Shown here: positions 48,450 through 60,600 of the stretch, piece by piece | How positions within the stretch are numbered: position 1 is the first letter of the stretch | How the letters are laid out: the number at the start of each line of letters is the position of its first letter | Origin: Parasponia andersonii | Taxonomy: Eukaryota; Streptophyta; Magnoliopsida; Rosales; Cannabaceae | NCBI GenBank assembly: GCA_002914805.1 | Contig: JXTB01000100.1 | Location: 700,037-764,036 of the forward strand | Direction of reading: 5' to 3' | DNA: 64,000 nucleotides | Program-made: the position numbers and the translations under genes | Notes under the pieces: generated by a model | The model's input: only the letters and a program-made list of their open reading frames with translations | What the model was told of the DNA's origin: nothing | Database searches by the model: none

Positions 48450-49440
48450 TAGATTATCATTGTTTACCGTGTTTCTTTCATCACATTTATTGACGATTAC
48501 ACTAGATATAGATTTGTTCATTTAATGTAAAATTTTTGAAGAGTTCAAAGGATTCTACGTTAAAGTTGAAAAATAATAAAGCAAATTATTAAAGACTCTT
48601 CGATCAAATTGAGGAGGTGAATACTTTGACTCGGAATTCAATGTTTATCTAATTGTGCATGAGAAACTATCCCAACTTTCTACACTATAATGTTCAGCTA
48701 TTCAACAATGCACTTATCTTTTTGGGGATATGTATTAGACTACAATGTATATTCTTAATGTAGTTCTATCTAAGTTTATATCTAAGATACCCTTATAGTT
48801 GTGGCCGGGTTATAAACCTAGTTTATGATATACAACCCAATTTAGGATATATTCGTTTACGGGGGAGTGCAAAGCACACATGCTTAAAAGTAAGGGCAGA
48901 AAGTTTACTTATTTGTAGCCTACCTCAAAGGCGCAAGAAGAGGTATTTTCTATAGTCCAATTGATAGAAAAGTATTTGTACCGACAAATACAACCTTTTT
49001 TGAACAAAACTATATGAGACATTAAACCTTGAAGTACAAAACTATATGAGAGAAATTAAACCTTGAAGTAGTGTAATACTTAAGGAGTTACAATCTGGTT
49101 AAATCAGTCCAGAACTAATGAACATTTTTGATACATCTATCGATGACCACATATCAAGTTCCAAAAGAAAAAGTGCAATGTCATATGGTAGTAGAATTTT
49201 GAGACAACATCTACACTACATAAGATTCAAAGTAAATGTTTGCTATAACCGATCACAACATGGATGATCCATTGAGATACAAAGATGTAATTAGTAAGAT
49301 TTAACGAAGAGAAATGGCGACAAGCGATGGATCTCTAGATGAAGTGGATGGAAAAGATGCTTTCAATGATAGTTAGAAGTCAAGGGCTATGCACAAAAGA
49401 AGGAGATTGACTATAAAGAAACCTAGGATTGTATCGAGAT
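48450..49440 (+). pseudogene. Copia pol relic (integrase to start of RT)
   Basis: Broken frames show ITFIDDYTRYRFVHLM (integrase core), then the equivalents of the integrase tail, FVPTNTTFFEQNYM, and near 49270-49380 a DDPLRYKDVI ... EEKWRQAMDL segment that in copia polyproteins precedes the reverse transcriptase. Many stops and indels are present and no LTRs are paired with it. It is much more decayed than the copy at 40233-45542 and belongs to a different copia lineage. Confidence 0.65.
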
Positions 49441-49479
49441 GGTATATGGTAATAAAAACTTATGAGTTTTGTTGACACT

Positions 49480-49690
49480 AAAGACTAGTTTAACTATATA
49501 GCAGATAAAACGAAAATTAAAGCTAAAAATGATACCGATATTTGTAGTGGTTTAGCTTTCTTGAACTAAAGCCTACGTTTACTGTAGTCACGTAGATTAT
49601 AATTTGTGTGTTAACAAGAGTCAGATGCCCTTATTGATCCTAAAGCTCTCTATTTATAACTTTAGGGGAGGATTTTTTATCCATAATTAC
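49480..49690 (-). repeat. Possible gypsy LTR fragment
   Basis: TTGTAGTGGTTTAGCTTTCT and CCTACGTTTACTGTAGTC resemble, on the minus strand, the conserved 'GTGGACGTAGGC...GAACCACTA' part of the gypsy LTRs at 29055-29667 and 62134-62839. The rest does not align well by eye. Confidence 0.35.
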
Positions 49691-49704
49691 AATTATTTGA
49701 ATTT

Positions 49705-49990
49705 GAACAAATATTTTTTTTGAAAAAAAATACAAGAATTGTAATAAAAAGAAGGAATAATACAAGAAAGGGTGGATAAGAAATCCTCCCTCGAAGACAA
49801 ATAACAAATACTTACAACAATCTCCTGATCATATCAGATAATGAAAAACTACTAAAATATTTAAATCGTGTAACCAAATAGCTACCCAAATTCTAATCCT
49901 ATCCCATAAAGAATCCAAATATTCTTCGGCTTCATCAAAAATCCTTCTATTTCGTTCGAGCCATATAGTCCACAATATAGCTAAAGCTGC
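49705..49990 (-). pseudogene. LINE 3' end with ORF2 tail
   Basis: On the minus strand a frame reads AILWTIWLERNRRIFDEAEE then LWDRIRIWVAIW, the typical tail after the zinc-binding domain of plant L1-type ORF2. It then runs into a short untranslated part and an A run (plus-strand T run near 49710). The last ~200 bases match the nested insert at 41406-41619, so both came from one LINE family. Confidence 0.7.
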
Positions 49991-50539
49991 CGTCGTCCAT
50001 AGGATTTATAAATAATCCCATGGATGGTAGAAGGAATATCTTTCAAAATACATAAACAATTCTTAGATATATTCCTTGAATCTGTGTAATTGACCTTTAT
50101 TATCTTCATTTTGAATTGACAAAAATTTTGCAACAAAACCACAAGATTTTGTGCCAAATAATCACCAAATTCTGTATTGATTAGATATTGCTCTAAATAT
50201 CTTCGGCTCGAATTTAATAGGTTGCGACCAGGCCTTTTTGAATTATCTTAGTTTGGCCATTCGACCATCTAAAAGCTATTGCACAACAAGTTTGATGTTG
50301 TAAAGATTATTATTGTGTGATCTTGAATCTACGACATTGGTTAACCAGGAAACGAAAGCCAATAGCTATAAGGAGAATGCACCAGGTCGCATATTAGTAA
50401 CAACAATTAGTGCGATTTTCTCGTAATAGATAATATGCTATTTGAATTGATGGTGAAAGGAAACTAGATCAAGCCTCTTCAAATAGATAATCTGCAAAAA
50501 AAAAAAAAGAAAAATAAAACGAGCTTCTTGAGTAGAGAT
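49991..50539. other. Unassigned spacer
   Basis: No gene is seen. Sequence upstream of the LINE tail does not continue as ORF2 in any frame I tried, so the LINE is truncated near 49990 and the rest is older repeat or spacer. Confidence 0.35.
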
Positions 50540-50925
50540 CAAACAATCCATTCATTAGTTATTATCCAATTCTGTGTTGTTATCCGAAATTGTATTTTCT
50601 GATTATGTACTTTTCCGTTTTCATAATTGAGAAATATTAAGTCACCATCATCTATTTAAAGAGGACTCAGTTTCAGTATTTTTCATCTTACAATTATTTC
50701 ATTATATATTTTTTTTGTAATTCTCTATTTATTCTCGCCTTGAGACTCAGAGAAATTCTTATAATTCTCTAAAAAATAACGAAAAATAATAAATATAAGG
50801 TCATTTTTTCTAAGGTTGAACTATTATAAAATTCGCATTTCTTTATTTTCTTTTATTATCTAATTTGTTTCATACACAAGCTAAAATCTCAAAATTATTG
50901 TTAACAAAACATCCATCAACAACAA
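50540..50925 (+). repeat. Possible decayed gypsy LTR
   Basis: Contains ATCTATTTAAAGAGGACTC (compare ATCTATATAAAGGGGACTC in the LTR at 62134-62839) and ends TGTTAACAAAACATCCATCA, close to that LTR's end TGTTGATAAAACCTCCATCA. The spacing agrees only roughly. It is probably a distant family member. Confidence 0.45.
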
Positions 50926-51808
50926 TCATACAATGTCGTCCCATTGACATGTAAAAATGTCCACGATATAAGTCTTGGAAGAATTACTGGTACAAGTTTC
51001 TTAAAGCTAAATAGCTTATTTTGTGGCTTATATATATGCATTACTGTGTAATAGATAAGACTATTTCGTAGGTTGCATGACATGTTAGCTCATGTAGATA
51101 TAATTACTAAGTTACGGAGCTTTTTCAGTAGTCAAAATTACTCTCTATTAATTGTTTTGACTAATGAACATTTGATTAATCATTAATTAGGCACTTTATT
51201 TGAAACTTTAAATTAGCACATTAATTTGAAAATTGCTCTTATCCTTTTCACTTCATAAATATCAACTAATTCTCAAAAAACTTGTGGAATCACAGAAGAC
51301 CAGAAAAAACCTTCTTACATTGTGCTCCTACTCATTTGGGGTCACAACTTCTTCTCTTCATTAAATGTGGAAGGCATAGTGAAACTAAGATTCATTTTTT
51401 CACAAAAGGAAAAGAAACAGAGAAAGACAGGAGATTAGGACTAGCGTCGAAAATTTTTCGCCAATGTCATAGTAATGTTATGGGCCTCACTTTGTTTTAT
51501 ATACCGATTCTATAAATTTCCCAACTCATTTTGAAATGAGTGTCAATAACCAAAGTTTCGCCAATCATACTTAGTACTAAAGGATAATTTCTAATCATAC
51601 GAATTTCATACTCTGTTATAAAACATGAACCCGTTTAACTAGCTGAGTTAAAAACATTTCTACATTCATAACGATATTAAACTTTACATCTCAGTCGTGT
51701 TTTTTTCTTTAAAAAATCTTATGGTATAGTGGATAATTTTTCCAAACCACAATTTTTTTTTTAATTTTATTTTGATTTTCTTTAACAAAGAGAACTAAAA
51801 TTTATGGT
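50926..51808. other. Spacer upstream of LHCB6
   Basis: AT-rich, with no supported exon. The promoter of the downstream antenna gene probably occupies its right part. Confidence 0.35.
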
Positions 51809-51816
51809 CCACGTGG
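51809..51816 (+). promoter_or_regulatory. G-box upstream of LHCB6
   Basis: CCACGTGG, a perfect palindromic G-box, lies 268 bases before the LHCB6 start codon. A CAAT-type motif (AGCAATATGAGG) follows within 20 bases, and an I-box-like AGGATAAAA lies near 51951. G-boxes and I-boxes are standard elements of light-regulated photosynthesis promoters, so the link to this gene is likely but inferred. Confidence 0.6.
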
Positions 51817-52076
51817 TTGAAAGCAATATGAGGATGGGAATGGAGCTCTGAGTTCCCATTGGTCCGAAATCTATCCCAGATTTCGTCTCCAGATTTCATT
51901 ATCCGACTTGGCTCCTTCCAAATCCTCTCTTTAGATTTCGTTCCCCACATAAGGATAAAACACCCACTTCTCTGTTTTCTCTTTTCTGCGTTACAAAGAG
52001 ACCGAACTTCCCATACTCCAGACCCTAAACCAATCCAACTCTTTTGCCTCTCTCTGTAGTCGAATTCGGCGAAAAT

Positions 52077-53078
52077 ATGGCAGCGACTTCCGGTGCGGTT
52101 CTAAACGGTTTGGGATCGTCCTTCTTGTGCGGAGGGAAGAAAAGAAGCCGCAGCCAGGCTTTGTTCTCTGCCGGAGCCAGAGCCAGAGCCGGAAATTCCT
52201 CTGTTTCTCCAAGGAGGCTGATAGTCGCGGCTGCAGTTGCTCCAAAGAAATCATGGATTCCAGCCGTTAAGGGCGGCGGCAACTTCATCGACCCCGAGTG
52301 GCTCGATGGCTCGTAAGTCCCTTCTTACAATCTCTCTTCAACATCTCATCTAACACCTCAAAACCAAAATCCAAGTACTCCAAATTCAACTAAAATTTCT
52401 CTACTCTTGCATTTCATTGAACACCTTACGCCTACATTTGATCAAACACCTTAAGAGATCTCTTCTGCGGCATTTCATCAAACATCTTAAGAGCGAGACT
52501 AACAAATTACTTTTTCTTCTCTTCACAGGCTCCCAGGTGACTACGGTTTCGACCCTTTGGGACTGGGTAAGGACCCAGCGTTCCTCAAGTGGTACAGAGA
52601 AGCTGAGCTCATCCATGGACGATGGGCAATGGCAGCAGTTGTTGGAATCTTCGTCGGCCAAGCGTGGAGCGGCATTCCATGGTTCGAGGCCGGAGCCGAC
52701 CCAGGTGCCATAGCCCCATTCTCATTCGGATCTCTGCTCGGGACCCAGCTCCTTCTAATGGGTTGGGTCGAGAGCAAGAGGTGGGTCGACTTCTTCAACC
52801 CGGAGTCGCAGTCGGTGGAGTGGGCGACGCCATGGTCGAGGACCGCCGAGAACTTCGCCAACGCAACCGGCGACCAGGGATACCCAGGCGGCAAGTTCTT
52901 CGACCCGCTCGGACTCGCCGGAACGATCAAGGACGGTGTCTACATCCCGGACGTGGAGAAATTGGAGAGACTGAAGTTGGCGGAGATTAAGCATGCAAGG
53001 ATAGCCATGTTGGCCATGCTCATTTTCTACTTTGAGGCTGGTCAAGGGAAGACCCCTCTTGGTGCCCTTGGCTTGTAA
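52077..53078 (+). CDS. LHCB6: Chlorophyll a/b-binding protein CP24 of photosystem II
   Basis: Exons 52077-52312 and 52529-53078 (donor GTAAGT, acceptor TTCACAG, joining as GGCTC|GCTCCC) encode 261 residues, the usual CP24 size. It begins with a plastid transit peptide of about 50 residues rich in Ser, Arg and Ala. The mature part has [37 protein letters not shown], the first helix with the chlorophyll-ligand motif [11 protein letters not shown], a middle helix near [17 protein letters not shown], and the third helix [18 protein letters not shown]. It ends shortly after ([10 protein letters not shown]) without the fourth amphipathic helix, which is typical of CP24. The protein sits in the thylakoid membrane as a minor antenna linking LHCII trimers to the photosystem II core and takes part in photoprotection. 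The frame is intact. Confidence 0.95.
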
Positions 53079-56000
53079 ATTATTTGTGCTAAATATCTAT
53101 AGATTGATTGAATTTTGAGAAATATTATGGTACCAATAACAAACTTGTGTAGTTAATTAGTTTTTTTGGAAATTAAGTGTACTAATTTATTTTTAATTTA
53201 ACTAATCGATAAGTAATTATCACATGGTATCATGAAAGTCCAAATTTGGTAGATGAATTGGTGAATAGTGGCATTTATGTCGCATATTATTTACATACTT
53301 ACTAACTAGTAATTTACAAATTTGGAAATAGGAATCAAACTTAGACATTTATTAAAATGTCTTTACACATAAATGAGTAGTTAGTTTTGTTTTTCAAAAT
53401 TATCAAGTATAAATAATCATTTCCTCACTATTTAAATTGTATGAAAAATAAAATTAGGAAACTATTAGGATTTTCTAATTTGTGTGGCCCAATAAAAGTT
53501 GTTTCCTAATTTCGTATTAAAAAAACAAACAAACTTTCATTATATTGGAAACTTTCTTTATAGGTCATTATGAATTTGTAAATATGACAATAAATAAAAC
53601 AATGCCATAGGTCAGTGTGGTAAATTGGTGCAAAAAATTAGTGTTCTACTTCTATTCATAGTCTTTTTTTTTTTCTTTGGGAAGAAAATTCATTGTTCAC
53701 TGAGGCAATATTCTTTACAACTACTTTGGTCATCTTTGGTGCAAATTTGGTGTGTTTTCGAAAACTAGTTACAAATTCAATAAATTGTGACTCTAATTGA
53801 TTAGAATTAGATCATTAATGAAAATCATAATAGAATGTAATAAAAAAAAAAAAGAATAGAAATGATGTTCTATTATTTTGATGAATTTTGTAATTTGAAT
53901 GGAAATTAGAATTTCATATTTGGTTCAATGGAATGAATTTTAGAATGAAAAGATCTTCTAATCAAAATAGCATTTTATTGTTTTGTTGTAAATTTACGCA
54001 CAGCTATCCTCCATTTTTCGGAAATTCAATTTCATCAACTAATGGAATTACGTTTCCAAAAGTGAAGAAATGGATGTCTTAAACTGAACATGGTATCGTC
54101 TTAATGAGTTGCAACTTGTGGTGCAAACGTTCGAGGAAAACGAGACAAAAAAGGAAAAAACCTTGTGGTCAGATTCCAAACAATGCTCTAGAATATGTGA
54201 TGAAGGCTTTATGAGATAGTACTAACTTTTATTTGTAAGCAGTTGAGAGAGAAATTAAGGTTCTGTTTTCATAATTTCATTTGACAACTGTCTTCTTCTA
54301 AAAGAATTTAACACGATGGTACCGGTATTAAGTTTTGTATTTAAAAAATTAAAGACAGATTTGTTATAGGATTTAAATTTTATTCTGCAAATTTAGAAAT
54401 AATTCTATTCTACAAATTTAAAAATAACTTTTATATAGAAAACTGATAAAATAAACAGATCAACTCTCTGTATAAAAAATATTTCTGAACTTATAGAATA
54501 TGATTCAAATTCTATATTAAATACATAAATTTTTGACCTATTTCTTATCAGGTGATCAAAAATCCGTTCACACACACTGCTATTCAAATTTAATACGTAG
54601 TATTCTTATTTTTAATGAACTTTATGGAGATTTGCGTTAATTACTGCTTCTCACTTGTTAATTCTATATGTCATGTTACAAGGTTCTAATTTCTTCAGTT
54701 TCCTATACTATATTCCGATCTCTCCTATACATTGTTTGTAACTTTTTGTTTGTAAGTGCAAATGGATGTCAACCCATCCGCCATCCAACCTGCCAAAATT
54801 TTGGAGGTATTTTGAACCATTTTTTTTTTTTTTCAAATGCTTGCCCTCAATTATAAGTAATGTCTCAATATGCCACCCAAATTATTTAAAAAATAAACTT
54901 TCTTAAAACCACTAATTATCATTCATACAAACAGAGGGAAAAAGGCAAGTGCGGTAATTTTAGAGTGTTTGTTGAATTTGGAGCTGAAATTAATATAATG
55001 ATATATCTATTTGCCTAACTAAATGACAATATTAGTGATTTAAGGAACAAGGTGGAAACTTATAATAATTCAATGGTGTATTAAGATACTCCATAGTATA
55101 AGACCAAGCACAAACAGTTAACAGAAAAAAAAAAAAAATCTTTATTTTTTATTTTTTATTTTTATCTTTGAGTTCCTAACCTTAACCTGCCCTTCCCCTA
55201 CATTGCTATGATCTGAAATAGGAAACTCTTCAGTACTTTAATAAGGGTAATTGCAGTATTGTCCCTGAATTATTTGTTCAATTGCAAAGATAGGAACTAA
55301 TAGTGAATGTTTTTTAACTTTCAAAAGAAAAAGAAAAAAAAAAAAAGAGAAAAATCTTATCACATTTCGTCAGATTAGCATATTGGTATGAGATAAATAC
55401 GATAGGAACTAATGTTCTAAAACACATAATTCTTGCAAGAACACACAAGAATAAGAATATGTAGGACTTTGGTTAGTGTTACCTACCCAACATAAACGCT
55501 ATCCTCAAATAATCGGTTGCTGAAACACCATGTCGTTGAGTTTTACAAATGGCAATGGTACTTTAGGCCTTATTAAAGTCTGAAAAATATGACATATTAG
55601 CATGTAAAGTTCCTTCGACAATTTGTATCGACATTGAATGAAGTTCCTTCAAAGCATTTTTACTTGTAAGGGAGCACTGTTTTATCATAAACCTTTACGA
55701 TTAGTAGGACTTTATTTATTTTTTTCCCCTACCCTTTAGTAGAAACTCCCTTTTTCTATGGTTCCCATCTCAACCCCATGAACTGTGAATTACTATTAAC
55801 TAATCACTACTCAGCTGCTTTACATGAAAGTGAAAAGGTTTAGTAGCCACGAGGAAACAATGAATAAAGTGCATTTCTCGAATTCTAACCAAGTTTGCGG
55901 AAATAATGAGAAGGCGAAAAGGTGAAGCATACTAACGTGGAAGAGAACTGCTCGCTTCGGGCTTGAGAATACTAGTCATGCATTGACATGAGACCCACGT

Positions 56001-56421
56001 GTCTTGGACTTCTCAGCCACGTCTGATGCTAATATTCTCCGACGTGGAAACAGCCCCCCCCCAAAAAAAAAAAGGCGAACAATTAAATGGTACAATATGC
56101 TCACTCACTGCATAGTGAACTTTTAGATATTTAAATCATGTGCAAAATTTAGCCATGAAAATCTCTAATCCTAAGTAAGATGAAATAACTTCCAATAGAA
56201 GTAGGAATAGGGATTGTCATTTTATGAATAAAACCCCCAAAAGAATGCCAATGCCAGGGAATAACTGTTCTGATTAAAATTCAATCTTACTCAACTCAAA
56301 TGGTAAATAGTAAAAATTCGCTACAGGGTTTACATTTGGGGGGACAAAGAAAAAAGAGAGGTAGAACGGAAATTAGCAGAATTAAGCACTAGCATCCACG
56401 AATTAACGGCAAAACTTAAGG
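53079..56421. other. Intergenic region between LHCB6 and FabZ
   Basis: Contains the LHCB6 3' untranslated region and 3' flank of FabZ. It is AT-rich, with many A or T runs (for example 54820-54835, 55115-55138 and 55326-55346). The only notable structure is an ACGT-motif cluster near 55935-56047. No exon is supported. Confidence 0.4.
55935..56047. promoter_or_regulatory. Cluster of four ACGT-core motifs
   Basis: ACGTGG at 55935, CACGTG at 55996-56001, CCACGTC at 56017 and GACGTGG at 56041 fall within 113 bases in an otherwise AT-rich region. ACGT cores bind bZIP and bHLH factors. The cluster is 3' of both neighbouring genes, so any role is speculative; it may be an orphan promoter or part of a repeat. 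Confidence 0.35.
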
Positions 56422-59325
56422 TCATTCGCTACCTGTGGCCATCAAAAACTCACCCTCACATACAACTTCCCCTCCAACATATGCCTTTCCTTCCATTTTA
56501 GCTATTCCAAAGCGTTTTTGCAACTTGATGAGCGTCATTCTCATGACTAACGTGTCGCCAGCAATCACAGGTTTCCGGAATCTGACTTTGTCGATTCCAG
56601 CAAAAAAGAAGTTCTCCCGGGAACCTCCCACTTCCGGTTGCAGCATTACCAAACCACCAACCTGTGCCATTGCCTAGATCCAACAAAAATTGGCATTTCA
56701 TTACTAATTAGTTCAAATATAAACAACAAGAAAGGTACTAGTATGAAGCGATTTCCTATTATTTGCAACATCTAATGTTCTGTTAATAATGCAGATAGAT
56801 AAACCAAGGTATTATAATCTACAGTACAACAGAAATTGCATTCTCTTGAGAATCCAAGCTGTAACACGGAAGAGTTCTCTTTTGACAATAAGGCAAAGCC
56901 TTACATGCTATAGCATAACGGGCCACCATTACTCCGTACACAACAAACAAGCAACTTTAAATTCATAATATCGGAACTGCATGGTGTAAAGGGTCTGGAT
57001 GTCTGAATTTGACTTTCATCAATAATTTTGTTTTGTTTTTACACCTGCTAATGTTGTTATCATAAGATTTTCACCACTGCTACGCACTGACTTGCAGTCC
57101 CATTTAAGAAGCTAATTTTACTAGCCTGTTCGGCTTTGTCGACAATTATTTGATGGCATTTTTAGCCTAAGACGAATTAACTAAAAATAAATGCTTTCGA
57201 GAAAACAAATTATTTTTAGTAAATCGATTTAATCATTGCTGGAGTCAGAAACTTTTCTTCCCATTCTCTTCTTACTATTCTTCTACTAAAGCCGTACTTG
57301 GCCGTTTCTTTTGGTGTTCTGTTAGTCACATTTCAATCATCAATTGCTGAGAGAGAGTATAATGTATGTTGAGCAGTATTATAAGAACTTCTCATTAACT
57401 ATAATTTCACTGGATATCTCTCATCTCCTCTTGGAGCTAAAAGCTTTTCCTCATAAAATGACCAAGTACTTTCTGTTGAGCTTCCTCTGTTTGATTGGAT
57501 TCTAATAACAGTGAGGTCTACCTATTCCATTTCTTAAAATATGGGAGAGGTAAGGGAAAAAAAAAAAAAAATCCATGGGAAGTTTCAAGTTTTCAAATTG
57601 ATAAAAGGAAGTTGCACCAGAACCATAATTCTGCTTTTATGCTAGAAGAAAATGTGAGTAATTTCTTTGTAACTCAAATTATACTGCTTAAAAAGGGAAA
57701 AACAGAAAAATGTTTTTTTAAATGAAAAAATATTCACCCTCAAAACCGATTTGCCACTGTGAAATATATGTGATGAAGCTTCTAGAAATAATTTACGCAC
57801 TTATAGTAGATGTAAATATAGAAACTAGGCATATGCTATTTTATTTATTTTATTAAGTTTATTTTAATTTTAAGTAATTAGTTTCTAGTTTCCTGCTTAT
57901 GTCAATTGCTTGCTCTAGTCTACTTTTCTACTTTGTGTTCTATTCTTATCTATAAATAAGCTCCTCTAGTCTCGTTGTAATTCAGACTTTATTTATGAAA
58001 TACAACAGTTCAGTTAATCTCTCTCTAGAACTCTCTCTCTCTCTCTCTCTAAATCCCTCTTTCTCTCTTCTTCCTCTTCTTTCTTCTCTCTCTCTCTTTC
58101 TACTGCTACATCAATATGTTATATGTCGTCTTAAATCAGGCATAACCAACAGTACGACATCACATCTCTTGGAGACAGGCTACTATGAACTGCAAAGCAA
58201 AATCAAATAAGATTCTAAAGAAAGGTAATGTGAAGAAATGCCTATGATCACTTGATGTTCATGGGAATAAATAACCAAAGAATGGTCTACAAAAGAAACT
58301 TCCCGATCCATAAATCACTAGATGTAAATATATAAAGACAGAACAAAGGAAACATGCGGCTTCATCAAATAATCAGGCACAACAAAAGTCAATGATGGAT
58401 CGGATTAATGTGTATTACTGTCATACAAAATTTTGAGCAATCTACAAGTAACTAAAAGTAGCTAAACATTCAAGCAAGATATTGTTATAATTGAGCAGAA
58501 AAATAAGCCAGATACTAGAAGCGTCAATGTTTAAAGATCGAATAACTAAGTTCTAAAACAAAAGAATAATGCAGATCAGCTACCTCAACCATGAGAACAC
58601 CGGGCATAATAGGCCTCTCAGGAAAATGCCCCGGAAAAAAGTTGTCGTTTATTGTAACGTTCTTGATCGCAACAGCTGAAACTCCAGGATTGTATTCAAT
58701 CACTCTATCAACTAGAAGAAACGGGAACCTAAACGGCAACAAAACAAGAAAAACGACCAACCTTGATTAGCTACAGAACCCATTTTGCAACTCTTTCCCA
58801 AAACAAAAATGGTAAAACCTTGCTAATACCAAGCTTGGGTTTTTGTGATTTTAATTTTTTTTTTAATCCTTAAAAAAAAAAAACCCAAATTTCATTGAGA
58901 TAAACGCACTCACCTGTGAGGCAAAATGTTACGAATCTGGTTTATGTCGATAACAGTGGGAAACGCTGCGTATCCTATAAAAACACATGAATACCATTCA
59001 AAATCCAAAAACAAGAAGACAAAACCAAGAACAGAACAAAACCCATTATGGAGAATCGAAATCCATTACTCAATTCAATGGGAGTTTCTTCACACGAATG
59101 ATACTTTGCAGCATCACCGGAAGAAGAATACGCAGTAAAATGAGTGGAAAGACTCTCTTTCTTATTGTTTTTCTTCAGATGGGTCATCAGTACAGATTGG
59201 GATCCGGAATTGGGAAGAGAGAGCAGAGAAGGAGAGAGAAAGTTTAGGCGAGGTGAGGAGAGAAATGGGGGAGAAGTGGTGGGAGCATGAAAGAGAAGCG
59301 AGCTAGAGAAGGCTACGGCCCCCAT
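56422..59325 (-). CDS. Plastid 3-hydroxyacyl-[ACP] dehydratase (FabZ type)
   Basis: Exons (minus) 59325-59070, 58974-58914, 58728-58584 and 56673-56422 join in phase (total 714 bases, 237 residues). All introns are GT-AG. The first ~80 residues (Ser/Leu-rich, [14 protein letters not shown]) form a plastid transit peptide. The hotdog-fold enzyme follows: [31 protein letters not shown], then [18 protein letters not shown] with the catalytic His of GHFP, and MVEAMAQVGG with the catalytic Glu across the exon 3/4 junction. It removes water from 3-hydroxyacyl-ACP to give trans-2-enoyl-ACP in the elongation cycle of plastid type II fatty-acid synthase. Length and order fit plant FabZ. The 1.9-kb last intron carries a solo LTR. 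No frame damage is seen. Confidence 0.93.
57771..58113 (+). repeat. Solo LTR with perfect TSD in the FabZ intron
   Basis: A 343-base segment begins TGATGAAGC and ends CTGCTACATCA, flanked by identical ATATG at 57766-57770 and 58114-58118. Its block order (TTATTAAGTTTA, CAATTGCTTG, TATCTATAAATAAG TATA box, CT-rich tract) matches the LTRs of the small element at 37668-39911. It is therefore a second insertion of the same or a sister family, reduced by LTR-LTR recombination. The long CT microsatellite at 58020-58100 lies inside it. Confidence 0.88.
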
Positions 59326-59560
59326 TGTTGTTCGAAGTTTGAAGGAATGGAGAGGAAAGAAGGAGCAGAGTAGTACCGTTTGTTTTTTTCTTCCGTTAAT
59401 GGAGAATGAGCATTAGATGGCGTGGGGGGACGGCAACAACGAGGCGAGTTTGGTCGGCCCTTTTTTTTTTTTAAAATATATATGTTCGCGATTTGGTTTG
59501 AAAATGGGTTTTGTAGGGAGAGTAAGAGAGAGAGGGCGGAAATTCCAACGTTCTCTCCCT

Positions 59561-60600
59561 TTTTTTTTTTTTTTTTTAATCAATCCAATATGTTATTATA
59601 AATTAGCAGAATATTTCATAATAACAAATTCTCGGAAATTCTTACGACTAAATAAACTCATTTTTACTTATAGAACAAATCTAGCTAAAATACGTCCAAT
59701 TTTATTAGTTTTACGAAATACATATTTAATTATGACACAAAAAAAAAGTTAAACAAATCTAATTGCAAGTCACTAAATTTAGAATAATAATTTGAGTCAT
59801 TACTAAGAATTTGTATTACTGTCAATGTATCTAACTTCAGAATTAGAAATTTAAGCCAATATATCTAATTTATATAGGAAAGAAATCGTCAGGGATTTTG
59901 CTTCGGCCTTCTTTAGTGATAATGTGTTAGTCATTTTTTTTGGCCAACGTTGCCATAACTTTGCCTTTTACATTGTGAATAATAACACCAACACCCACTG
60001 AACTTGACTGAGCATTAATAGTTGCATCCACATTCACATTCATCTTGAAGCGGCCATCTTGGTCTCCCTCCTTCGTGATTCTAAAGGGCCATTTTTATTA
60101 TGAACATTGTTCCTAACTCTTTTGAACTCATCTTAGTCTTTCGTAGTCCAATTGACTACAATATCAGGTGGTTTTGTTTTAGAACCATGTATTTTGTTAT
60201 TCTTCTCAGTCGAAATGCTCCAGAGTAAACATAAAAACAATTTCAATTCCTTAGACAGTAAAGAAATATAATATGAATGAATAATATCAATCATAATTAG
60301 ATGAAATAGAAATTTGAATTTGAGTTCAAACTTAGAGGCCCTCCAAACTGATTTAGTGAATTTATAGCTGATTAAAACGTGAGTAATAGATTCCTAAGAT
60401 GAGGAACAAGAACTACAATATAGTGACTGAATTATTTTTCTCTGACAAAGGGCCACAAACGTTAGTAAAGCATCATAATAAACACGCTAAATATAAATCT
60501 TAACCTTATTAGGTAACTTTAGTATCCAAAATTTCCTCCACCAATTATGCGTTCTAACTGATTCTGAAGTAGAATTCTTTTTTGTTTTCAAATTAGCCAA
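59561..60600 (-). pseudogene. LINE ORF2 tail: zinc-binding RT domain and RNase H
   Basis: On the minus strand, broken frames near 60545-60350 read WWRKFW, LPNKVKIYI and CSSCSSS followed by ESITHVLISYKFTKSVW, the zf-RVT pattern of plant LINE polymerases. A linker with KNNKIHGSKTKPPDIVVNWT follows, then RNase H with MNVDATINAQSSSVGVGVII near 60060-59960. The minus-strand 3' end is an A tail (plus-strand T run at 59561-59578) after ~300 bases of untranslated sequence. Stops and frameshifts are present. The T run lies about 240 bases upstream of the FabZ start codon, so the LINE tail abuts the FabZ promoter. Confidence 0.75.

Noticed and set aside
52401..52990. Alternative frames across LHCB6 exon 2
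   Set aside because: They are shadows; the CP24 frame explains the whole region with clear family motifs.
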